A stretch of 64,000 bases of DNA, taken from CAG-411 sp050875145 (GTDB taxonomy: Bacteria > Bacillota > Clostridia > Lachnospirales > Lachnospiraceae). The position numbers and the translations under genes are program-made. The stretch is from positions 48,186 to 112,185 of the forward strand of contig JBNMLH010000012.1 in assembly GCA_050875145.1 (NCBI GenBank). Reading direction: 5' to 3'. The notes below the pieces were generated by a model that searched no databases, was not told the origin of the DNA, and worked only from the letters and a program-made list of their open reading frames with translations. Below are positions 54,904 to 62,828 of this stretch, one piece after another; positions within the stretch are counted from its first letter, which is position 1; the number at the start of each line of letters is the position of its first letter.

Positions 54904-57021
54904 TTGGCTGGAAGAGAATACGCGTTATCAGAAACAAGAAATATCGGTATTATGGCACATATTGATGCTGGTAAAACAACAACAACAGAACGTATTTTAT
55001 ACTATACAGGTGTAAACCACAAGATTGGTGATACACATGATGGTAATGCAACCATGGACTGGATGGAGCAGGAACAGGAAAGAGGTATCACAATTACTTC
55101 TGCTGCTACAACATGTCACTGGACATTACAAAAAGAGGGTAAACCAATGCCAGGTGCAAAAGAGCATCGTATTAACATTATTGATACACCGGGACACGTT
55201 GACTTTACTGTAGAGGTAGAGCGTTCCCTTCGTGTATTGGATAGTGCAATCGGTGTATTCTGTGCTAAGGGTGGTGTTGAGCCTCAGTCAGAAAACGTAT
55301 GGCGTCAGGCAGACACATACAATGTACCACGTATGGCATTCATCAACAAGATGGATATCCTTGGTGCAGATTTCTACGGTGCAGTAGAACAGATTAAGAC
55401 AAGATTAGGAAAGAATGCAATCTGCCTTCAGTTACCAATTGGTAAAGAGGATGACTTCAAGGGAATTATTGACTTATTTGAGATGCAGGCTTACATCTAC
55501 AATGATGATAAGGGTGATGATATCTCAATCGTAGAGATTCCAGAAGATATGAAGGACGATGCAGAATTATATCATACAGAATTAGTAGAGAAGATCTGCG
55601 AATTAGATGATGATTTAATGATGGAATATTTAGAGGGTGAAGAACCTTCTGTAGAATCTATGAAGGCAGCTTTAAGAAAAGCTACTTGCGAATGTAAGGC
55701 AGTACCTGTTTGTTGTGGTTCTGCATACAAGAACAAGGGTGTTCAGAAACTTCTTGATGCCGTTATCGAATATTTACCAGCTCCTACAGACATTCCTGCT
55801 ATTAAGGGTGTTGACGAAGATGGTAATGAAGTTGAGAGACATTCATCTGACGAAGAACCATTCTCAGCTTTAGCATTCAAGATTATGGCTGACCCATTTG
55901 TTGGTAAGCTTGCATTCTTCAGAGTTTACTCAGGAACAATGAACGCTGGTTCTTATGTTCTTAACTCTACAAAGAATAAGAAAGAACGTGTTGGACGTAT
56001 CCTTCAGATGCATGCCAATAAGAGAGAAGAGTTAGATAAGGTATACGCTGGTGATATCGCAGCTGCAGTAGGATTTAAGATTACTACAACTGGTGATACA
56101 ATCTGTGACGAAAAGGCTCCAGTTATCTTAGAGTCTATGGAATTCCCAGAGCCAGTTATCGAGCTTGCTATCGAGCCTAAGACAAAGAACGACCAAGGTA
56201 AGATGGGTGAAGCTTTAGCAAAACTTGCTGAAGAAGATCCTACATTCCGTCAGCATACAGATGAGGAAACAGGTCAAACAATCATCGCTGGTATGGGTGA
56301 GCTTCACTTAGAGATTATCGTTGACCGTTTGTTACGTGAGTTTAAGGTAGAAGCTAACGTTGGTGCTCCTCAGGTTGCATACAAGGAAACATTTACTAAG
56401 ACTGTTGAAGTAGATAGTAAATATGCTAAGCAGTCTGGTGGACGTGGTCAGTACGGACACTGTAAAGTTAGATTCGAGCCAATGGATGCCAATGGTGAAG
56501 AGTTATTTAAGTTTGACTCTACTGTAGTTGGTGGTGCTATTCCTAAGGAATACATCCCAGCAGTTGGTGAAGGTATTGAAGAAGCTGCTCAGGCAGGTAT
56601 CCTTGCAGGTTTCCCTGTACTTGGTGTACATGCTACTGTATATGATGGTTCTTACCATGAAGTCGATTCATCTGAAATGGCATTCCACATTGCTGGTTCT
56701 ATGGCATTTAAGGAAGCTATGCAGAAAGCAGGAGCTGTGCTTCTTGAGCCTATCATGAAGGTTGAAGTTACTATGCCAGAAGAGTACATGGGTGATGTTA
56801 TCGGTGATATCAACTCACGTCGTGGACGTATTGAAGGTATGGATGACTTAGGCGGTGGAAAGATCGTTAGAGGTTTTGTACCTTTGGCTGAAATGTTTGG
56901 TTATTCTACAGACCTTCGTTCAAGAACACAGGGTCGTGGTAACTACTCAATGTTCTTTGAAAAGTATGAGCCTTGTCCAAAGTCTGTACAGGATAAGATT
57001 CTTTCTCAGAAGAACGCGTAG
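54904..57021 (+). CDS. fusA: Elongation factor G
   Basis: Ribosome translocase GTPase. The TTG at 54904 (AGREYALSETRNIGIMAHID after the initiator) is chosen because AAGGAGG lies 9 nt upstream; an ATG at 54868 has no ribosome site. Motifs: G1 AHIDAGKTTTTER, switch 2 IDTPGHVDFTVEVERSLR, G4 FINKMD, and domain IV YAKQSGGRGQYGHCKV. 705 aa, normal. Confidence 0.97.
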   Translation: MAGREYALSETRNIGIMAHIDAGKTTTTERILYYTGVNHKIGDTHDGNATMDWMEQEQERGITITSAATTCHWTLQKEGKPMPGAKEHRINIIDTPGHVDFTVEVERSLRVLDSAIGVFCAKGGVEPQSENVWRQADTYNVPRMAFINKMDILGADFYGAVEQIKTRLGKNAICLQLPIGKEDDFKGIIDLFEMQAYIYNDDKGDDISIVEIPEDMKDDAELYHTELVEKICELDDDLMMEYLEGEEPSVESMKAALRKATCECKAVPVCCGSAYKNKGVQKLLDAVIEYLPAPTDIPAIKGVDEDGNEVERHSSDEEPFSALAFKIMADPFVGKLAFFRVYSGTMNAGSYVLNSTKNKKERVGRILQMHANKREELDKVYAGDIAAAVGFKITTTGDTICDEKAPVILESMEFPEPVIELAIEPKTKNDQGKMGEALAKLAEEDPTFRQHTDEETGQTIIAGMGELHLEIIVDRLLREFKVEANVGAPQVAYKETFTKTVEVDSKYAKQSGGRGQYGHCKVRFEPMDANGEELFKFDSTVVGGAIPKEYIPAVGEGIEEAAQAGILAGFPVLGVHATVYDGSYHEVDSSEMAFHIAGSMAFKEAMQKAGAVLLEPIMKVEVTMPEEYMGDVIGDINSRRGRIEGMDDLGGGKIVRGFVPLAEMFGYSTDLRSRTQGRGNYSMFFEKYEPCPKSVQDKILSQKNA

Positions 57022-57046
57022 TTATAGGAAAATCATAAAAAAGTGC

Positions 57047-57075
57047 TTGAAAAAAGCACAAACATGAAATATAAT
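57047..57075 (+). promoter_or_regulatory. Promoter of tuf
   Basis: TTGAAA (57047-57052), 17 nt, TATAAT (57070-57075). The -35 sits in the loop of a GTGCTT/AAGCAC stem, so tuf can be made independently of fusA. Confidence 0.8.
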
Positions 57076-57087
57076 ATAGAATATGTG

Positions 57088-57113
57088 GCGTCAAGCCGTT
57101 CAGGGCTTGGCGC
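57088..57113 (+). promoter_or_regulatory. 5'-terminal hairpin of the tuf mRNA
   Basis: GCGTCAAGCC (57088-57097) / GGCTTGGCGC (57104-57113), 10 bp with one G:U and a 6-nt loop, starting within about 10 nt of the predicted transcript start. No T run; it probably stabilises the mRNA. Confidence 0.55.
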
Positions 57114-57184
57114 ATTGAAACTAAAAATAATTCCCAATAAGGGAAAATATGCATATGCATATAAATAAAAGGAGGATATAAAAA

Positions 57185-58372
57185 ATGGCAAAAGCTAAGT
57201 TTGAGAGAAACAAACCACATTGTAACATCGGTACTATCGGTCACGTTGACCATGGTAAGACAACATTAACAGCTGCAATTACAAAGACTCTTGCTGCAAG
57301 AGTAGAAGGTAACGCTGCTGTAGATTTCGAAAACATTGATAAGGCTCCAGAAGAAAGAGAAAGAGGTATCACTATCTCTACAGCTCACGTTGAGTATGAG
57401 ACAGAGAAGAGACATTACGCACACGTTGACTGCCCAGGACATGCCGATTACGTTAAGAACATGATTACTGGTGCAGCTCAGATGGATGGAGCTATCCTTG
57501 TTGTTGCTGCAACTGATGGTGTTATGGCTCAGACTAAGGAGCATATCTTATTATCTCGTCAGGTAGGTGTACCTTATATCGTAGTATTCATGAACAAGTG
57601 CGATATGGTTGATGACGAAGAATTATTAGAGTTAGTAGAAATGGAAATCACAGAGCAGTTAGCTGAGTATGACTTCAATGACTGCCCAATCATCAAGGGA
57701 TCTGCTTTAAAGGCATTAGAAGATCCTAACAGTGAGTGGGGAGACAAGATCATGGAGCTTATGAACACTGTTGATGAGTATATTCCAGATCCACAGCGTG
57801 ATACAGATAAGCCATTCGTAATGCCTATCGAAGATGTATTCTCAATTACAGGTCGTGGTACAGTTGCTACTGGTAGAGTAGAAGCTGGTGTTCTTCATAT
57901 GTCTGATGAAGTTGAAATCGTTGGTATTAAGGAAGAAGTTCAGAAGTCTGTTGTAACTGGTATCGAAATGTTCCGTAAGCTTCTTGATGAGGCTCAGGCT
58001 GGAGATAACATCGGTGTTCTTCTTCGTGGTATCAACAGAACTGATATCGAAAGAGGACAGGTTCTTGCTCAGCCAGGTACTTTAACATGCCATACAAAGT
58101 TTACAGCTCAGGTATACGTTTTAACAAAGGATGAAGGTGGACGTCATACTCCTTTCTTCAACAACTACAGACCACAGTTCTACTTCAGAACAACTGATGT
58201 TACTGGTGTTATCGAATTACCTGCTGGTACAGAAATGTGCATGCCTGGTGATAACGTAGAAATGACTATTGAGTTAATTCATCCAGTAGCTATGGCTCAG
58301 GGTCTTACATTCGCTATCCGTGAAGGTGGACGTACAGTAGGTTCTGGTCGTGTTGCTACAGTTATCGACTAA
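57185..58372 (+). CDS. tuf: Elongation factor Tu
   Basis: Delivers aminoacyl-tRNA to the ribosome. 395 aa. G1 GHVDHGKTTLTAAI, switch region ERERGITISTAHVEYE, G3 DCPGHADYVKNM, G4 MNKCDMVDD, and the domain 2/3 segments RGTVATGRVEAG and GGRHTPFFNNYRPQFYFRTTDVTG are all intact. Ribosome site AGGAGG. Confidence 0.98.
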   Translation: MAKAKFERNKPHCNIGTIGHVDHGKTTLTAAITKTLAARVEGNAAVDFENIDKAPEERERGITISTAHVEYETEKRHYAHVDCPGHADYVKNMITGAAQMDGAILVVAATDGVMAQTKEHILLSRQVGVPYIVVFMNKCDMVDDEELLELVEMEITEQLAEYDFNDCPIIKGSALKALEDPNSEWGDKIMELMNTVDEYIPDPQRDTDKPFVMPIEDVFSITGRGTVATGRVEAGVLHMSDEVEIVGIKEEVQKSVVTGIEMFRKLLDEAQAGDNIGVLLRGINRTDIERGQVLAQPGTLTCHTKFTAQVYVLTKDEGGRHTPFFNNYRPQFYFRTTDVTGVIELPAGTEMCMPGDNVEMTIELIHPVAMAQGLTFAIREGGRTVGSGRVATVID

Positions 58373-58428
58373 TTAAATCTTTATATAGATTCGTTACCAT
58401 AAGGTAACATTGTATTCAAGCGCAAGAT

Positions 58429-58461
58429 ACCCCGGAAACAGTAATGTTTCCGGGGTTTTCT
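58429..58461 (+). terminator. Intrinsic terminator after tuf
   Basis: ACCCCGGAAAC (58429-58439) / GTTTCCGGGGT (58446-58456) followed by TTTTCTG. It marks the end of the housekeeping cluster. Confidence 0.88.
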
Positions 58462-58552
58462 GTTAATGAACTTTTGGCTCTTTGTCAAGAGTAGGGGTAA
58501 CCTAATTTTATAATGCAGCAATAGCATTTGTATGTTGTTGCTGTATTTTGCT

Positions 58553-58735
58553 TTAAGAGCAAGTTAACAGTATTCGTTTTCTAAAATTCTCAAAGTTTCT
58601 ATATCCATTTCGTTTTATTACTTTGATCTTGTTGTTGTTGGTCCCTTCCGTGTATCCATTTGAATAAGGACAGTCAAAAGCAGTTTGTATATATTTAGAC
58701 CAGCTTGTCAGCATAGTGAGTGTAGCATGGACCAA
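58553..58735 (-). pseudogene. ISL3-family transposase, C-terminal remnant
   Basis: Only the last 60 or so codons remain: WSKYIQTAFDCPYSNGYTEG, then TNNNKIKVIKRNGYRNFENF and RKRILL, the typical ISL3 transposase ending. The usual KR-N-AYGYRNF stretch lacks two residues here. There is no upstream catalytic domain. A possible terminal inverted repeat, GGCTCTTTGTCAAGAG, lies on the outer side near 58479. It marks the boundary between conserved genes and the accessory region. Confidence 0.75.
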
Positions 58736-59255
58736 AAGTTATTAGATTATGGAGACAGAGTAAATTTGGTAGCTAAACATGGAGAGAAGGAAGATGCCTC
58801 AAGGATAGAAGATTTCCAGTGGGGTACTAATTTGAAATTACATTATAAGAATATGATAGATATGAAATATTAAGGCAAAGAGGGAGTAATTTGAAGAAGG
58901 AAAACAAAAAAATGCAAGAATTGGTTCTATAAAGCATATGAATTTGTGGAGAGAGTTGAGTTAATAGAATGATTTCGTTAAGTACTTTTGGATATGCTGA
59001 AAGAAAGCATAAAAAGTATGCTTGTAGATAAGATTAGGTAAGAAAAAAGAAATTAATATAGAGTTGTTATAATATATAAGAGGTATAGAAAGGAATATGT
59101 TAGAAAAAATATTTAGTATATTCAGAAATTATTTATATGTATTCTAATTAAAGATGATTTTTATAGAAAAATGTGATATAATAATAGATAAAGTAATTTA
59201 AATTTTAAACATAAATAATTACTTTGTAACTAATTTTAAAATATAGGGAGGGAAA
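58736..59255 (+). other. Eroded intergenic region before the NACHT gene
   Basis: AT-rich, with short broken frames only (for example a 48-codon frame at 58727-58873 with no recognisable domain). TATAAT-like hexamers at about 59069 and at 59177-59182 (with an extended TG, TGATATAAT) could serve as promoter for the operon that starts at 59256. No -35 match is convincing. Confidence 0.45.
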
Positions 59256-61373
59256 ATGGAAGATTTATTAGAAAAAACTAGGGAATTATATAAGTTATAC
59301 GGATTTAATTGTGAGCAACGGGAAAGAGATTTTTATATATTTACATATAGTAATGGATATTTTAATAATGCAGAGATTGTAACCTTTGGAGAAAAGAAGT
59401 TAGAAAACAATGATATAAAACAAAAATATGAGGAATTAGGATATTCGGTTCGGAATATTAAATGTGAAACATATGAGGAAATTCACTCTCGGTTGTTCAA
59501 TGGTTTTTTTGACATTAGGAGAGTAGATGCAAAACTTAAAAATCAATATGAAGCTTTTTGTGATTTACAGAGTAAAAAACTTTTAGATACAAAATACGAG
59601 TATGTAATGCCGGTATATTCATGGAATAAAGAAAAAAGAAAAGAAAATTTGTCAAGGACGATAATAAAGCAATTAGATGAATCTGGTGCACAACTTATAA
59701 TTTTAGAAGCAGCCGCAGGATATGGAAAAACATGTACATCATATGAATTAATAAATTCAATGTGTAGAGGTGACAATAACAAAAAAACACCAATATTTAC
59801 AGAATTATCAAAAAATAGAAAAGCTGCTTTGTTTAGATATGTGTTATTGGATGAAATTGATAGAAATTTTTCAACTTTATCATCAAATCTAGTATTGTAT
59901 GAAATAGAACAGGGGAATGTACCACTAATAATTGATGGATTTGATGAATTATTGTCACGCTCAAACAAAAATATGTTACAAAATTCAGAAAATCAAGATG
60001 AGGAAGTTCAGACTATGTTGGATACTATTGCTGAATTATTTGTTGAAGGGAGCCAATGTAAAGTTGTGTTGACATCAAGAAAAAGTTCAATTTTTACTGG
60101 AGAAATTTTTACCGAATGGGCTGGAGAAAAGTTAAAAAACTGTACGATTACTAGGGTATCAATTTCAGAGCCAACAATATCTGATTGGTTAGGAAGTGAA
60201 AAGACGCAACTACTAGAGGATAAGAATATTCCTTTTGCTAGTATTATTAATCCAATATTGTTAGCATATATGCGTAGTATGGATATGGAAACATTTAAAA
60301 AAAACTGTGAAAATGTAGAAATGGTAATAACGAGATATTTCGAAGCATTATTAGAAAGAGAAAAGGAACGACAGGCTTTGGTATTATCCGTTAGTGAACA
60401 ATATAATTTGCTAAAAAAATTGGCTAAGGAGTTTGTTGATTTTGAAATAAAGTCAGAGGAAATGTCATTTATCAGAGATTTATTTATGGATATTATTCAT
60501 TCAGATTTCCAAGAATATAGAGAGCGATATTTTAGTGTTGAGGAGAAGCCGTCAGAACAAGAATTTGCAACAAAGTTAGCTGGGCATGCTTTATTAAATC
60601 GTATATCTTCTATGAAAAATGATATTGGTTTTATTAATGATTTCATTTTTGGAATATTTATTGGAGAAAATATTATTGATAATAGTAGCATGATGAGAAA
60701 AATTGGTATTGAGTATATTGATATAGCATGTACCGCATTTGCGAGCCGAGGTGAAGAAAAAAAAGAGGAACTATATAAGATAGTATCAAGGTATTTGAGC
60801 AGGTTACATATTGAACAACAATTTTCGATTCAAATTGAGTTGACTTCAACAATACAACAAAATTATAACAAACAGTATATAAGAAATTTTTCTTTTGGAA
60901 AAGATGTATATTTTGATGGAACATATAGGTTTTCACAATGCATTTTTTTAAATTGTACATTTACACAAACTGTAATAATGACAAGTGCGTTTTATAATTG
61001 TACATTCAACAATTGCAAATTTTACAACAACGTAATTATACGAGATACAGAAAAAAATTGTAAGCTGATTTTTGATGGTAATTGTATAGGGGATGACAAG
61101 TTTGCGCAGCATGCTAGTTATGAAAAAGTAATTGAAATTGAAACTGATTATGAAAAAGTTATTTTAAGAAAGTTTTGGCCTGAAGGTGAAAGATATTCTA
61201 AAGGTCAAGTAAAAGAGATAGTATTGTTAAAATCAAATTCAAGAGAGGAAAGAATGACATTAACAGACTCACTTGCGTCTTTAAAGACAAAAGGATTGTT
61301 AAAAAAAGAGGGACATTATTGGTACATAAACAAGAGTAAAATTAGGGAAATAAAAGATATATTGGAGAAATGA
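59256..61373 (+). CDS. NACHT-type STAND NTPase, putative defence sensor
   Basis: 705 aa. Residues 1-110 form a small unidentified N-terminal domain. The NACHT core has Walker A EAAAGYGKT (151-159), Walker B VPLIIDGFDELL (222-233) and a sensor-1 like VVLTSRKS (270-277). A helical region (to about 480) includes FINDFIFGIFIGENII, like the helical segment after bacterial NACHT domains. Residues 557-596 hold Cys/Phe/Asn-rich pentapeptide-like repeats (FSQCIFLNCTFTQ, FYNCTFNNCKFYNN). The end looks like a winged helix (LASLKTKGLLKKEGHYWYI). GGGAGGG precedes the ATG. It is followed one base later by a RelA/SpoT-fold gene. Antiphage sensing is inferred from family and context. Confidence 0.85.
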   Translation: MEDLLEKTRELYKLYGFNCEQRERDFYIFTYSNGYFNNAEIVTFGEKKLENNDIKQKYEELGYSVRNIKCETYEEIHSRLFNGFFDIRRVDAKLKNQYEAFCDLQSKKLLDTKYEYVMPVYSWNKEKRKENLSRTIIKQLDESGAQLIILEAAAGYGKTCTSYELINSMCRGDNNKKTPIFTELSKNRKAALFRYVLLDEIDRNFSTLSSNLVLYEIEQGNVPLIIDGFDELLSRSNKNMLQNSENQDEEVQTMLDTIAELFVEGSQCKVVLTSRKSSIFTGEIFTEWAGEKLKNCTITRVSISEPTISDWLGSEKTQLLEDKNIPFASIINPILLAYMRSMDMETFKKNCENVEMVITRYFEALLEREKERQALVLSVSEQYNLLKKLAKEFVDFEIKSEEMSFIRDLFMDIIHSDFQEYRERYFSVEEKPSEQEFATKLAGHALLNRISSMKNDIGFINDFIFGIFIGENIIDNSSMMRKIGIEYIDIACTAFASRGEEKKEELYKIVSRYLSRLHIEQQFSIQIELTSTIQQNYNKQYIRNFSFGKDVYFDGTYRFSQCIFLNCTFTQTVIMTSAFYNCTFNNCKFYNNVIIRDTEKNCKLIFDGNCIGDDKFAQHASYEKVIEIETDYEKVILRKFWPEGERYSKGQVKEIVLLKSNSREERMTLTDSLASLKTKGLLKKEGHYWYINKSKIREIKDILEK

Positions 61374-61374
61374 T

Positions 61375-62274
61375 ATGGAGGATATGAATAAACAGTTGAT
61401 GAATCAGATTTCAAATATTTCTGGTTCAGTTACACGAGATTTTGAAAAAATGGTAAAGAAATTGCTGGATAAATGTGGTTTGTATTATAAATGCTTTTGC
61501 AGGGTGAAATCATATAAATCGGTATCAGAGAAAATTACGAATAGAAGATTACAAGGTAAAGATGATTATAAACTTCAGGATTTGATAGGCTTAAGAATAG
61601 TTGTTTATTTTAAAAGAGATATTCCGTTATGTGAAAGATTGATTCAAAAAAATTTTCAAGTTGATAATATAAGTAAGGATAGGGAAAAAGATGAAATTTT
61701 TAAACCGCAAAGGATTAATTATGTATGTAAAATTCCTGATGAATTGATGCTAAATTTTGATTCCAAGTTATGGAAACAATCAATTGATGATACGTTCGAA
61801 ATTCAAATTCGAACTATATTTTCAGAGGGATGGCATGAAATAGAACATGATTTTCGATACAAATGTGAAGATGAATGGAAAGAAAGTTTAGATTTGAGTA
61901 GGACGTTAAATGGAGTTTTTGCAACATTAGAAAATTGTGATTGGACAATAGAAAACTTATTAAGAGAATTAGCGTATAAACATTATAAAAATAAAGAATG
62001 GATTCCTATGTTAAAAAATATTTTAAAAATGCGAATTATTGATGAAGGCGATATGGAAAAAATTGTTGATTGTTTTAATAGAGACAATACAATTGCAAAA
62101 ATGTTTCTTAGAATGAATAGGGAAGAGTTTCTAGTATTTATTTCAGATTCGGAAAATACTTTGCCAATGAAATTGTCTACAATTGTATACTTGGTTAATT
62201 TAGTAGAGGTTAAAAATAAAGAGTTACTTAAAAATACCCCTAAACTTCTATTGGATAAATATCAAAATAATTGA
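61375..62274 (+). CDS. RelA/SpoT-fold nucleotidyl (pyrophospho)transferase, putative effector
   Basis: 299 aa. The synthetase fold is clear: RVKSYKSVSEKI (R43, K45, S49), LQDLIGLRIVVYF with the metal Asp D69, FEIQIRT (E142) and EGWHEIEHDFRYK (W153, E157, H158). No HD hydrolase, TGS or ACT domain, so it belongs with small alarmone synthetases and toxSAS. The G-loop G-Y-x-S-x-H is missing: between the KP and IP anchors stands QRINYVCK, three residues shorter and without the guanine-stacking Tyr. A C-terminal helical tail of about 100 residues is unassigned. It starts 1 nt after the NACHT stop codon, so translation is coupled. Probably a growth-arrest effector. Confidence 0.83.
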   Translation: MEDMNKQLMNQISNISGSVTRDFEKMVKKLLDKCGLYYKCFCRVKSYKSVSEKITNRRLQGKDDYKLQDLIGLRIVVYFKRDIPLCERLIQKNFQVDNISKDREKDEIFKPQRINYVCKIPDELMLNFDSKLWKQSIDDTFEIQIRTIFSEGWHEIEHDFRYKCEDEWKESLDLSRTLNGVFATLENCDWTIENLLRELAYKHYKNKEWIPMLKNILKMRIIDEGDMEKIVDCFNRDNTIAKMFLRMNREEFLVFISDSENTLPMKLSTIVYLVNLVEVKNKELLKNTPKLLLDKYQNN

Positions 62275-62828
62275 TATACGAAGTTTATTATATTTTGCTA
62301 TCTGTCTTGAAAAAGTGACCGTATTGTTTTTAGTGAAGAATTTAGCGAAATCATTAGATAAAGATATTCATCAATTTTTAAGCATGGTATCATAGAGTTT
62401 GTATATATTGTTAACTGTAGAACTAATTAATTTTTAATGGGCATAAATGAAGAAAACAGGAAGTTTATTAGGGAATGAAAGGCAAGGTAGCAACTGCAAA
62501 GGAAGACAGTATTGTAAAAAAGTGTGATAGAAGAATATATAGTCAAGGACGAGATGGAAAAGATATATAAATTCGAACTAAGTTTTTCTTGTTTTGGTAA
62601 TTTATGTTTACATAGAATGTGGGGATTTGTGGACAGAGACTCTTGGGCTGAGTTTTAGATAAGTGTTATGGTGTCATGGAAAGAAAAGTATTTGTTTACT
62701 ACTGTAACTGAATTGAAGCTTTGGCAGGATCTTATTGAAATCTGTTTTGAAGGAATATAAAACTATGGATGATGTGGAGCTTGTGATAAAGTTAAATTGT
62801 TATGGTAAGAAGGAGTGGAAAAGTGTAA
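62275..62828 (+). other. Gap with broken reading frames
   Basis: About 550 nt of AT-rich sequence. No domain is recognised. Short frames such as 62450-62530 and one of 47 codons at 62765-62908 (MDDVELVIKLNCYGKKEWKS start, overlapping the next gene out of frame) may be relics or small proteins. There is no strong terminator after the RelA/SpoT gene. Confidence 0.4.

Noticed and set aside
58685..58873. 62-codon plus-strand frame overlapping the transposase remnant
   Set aside because: Its first part is antisense to the ISL3 relic and the rest has no ribosome site or recognisable domain.
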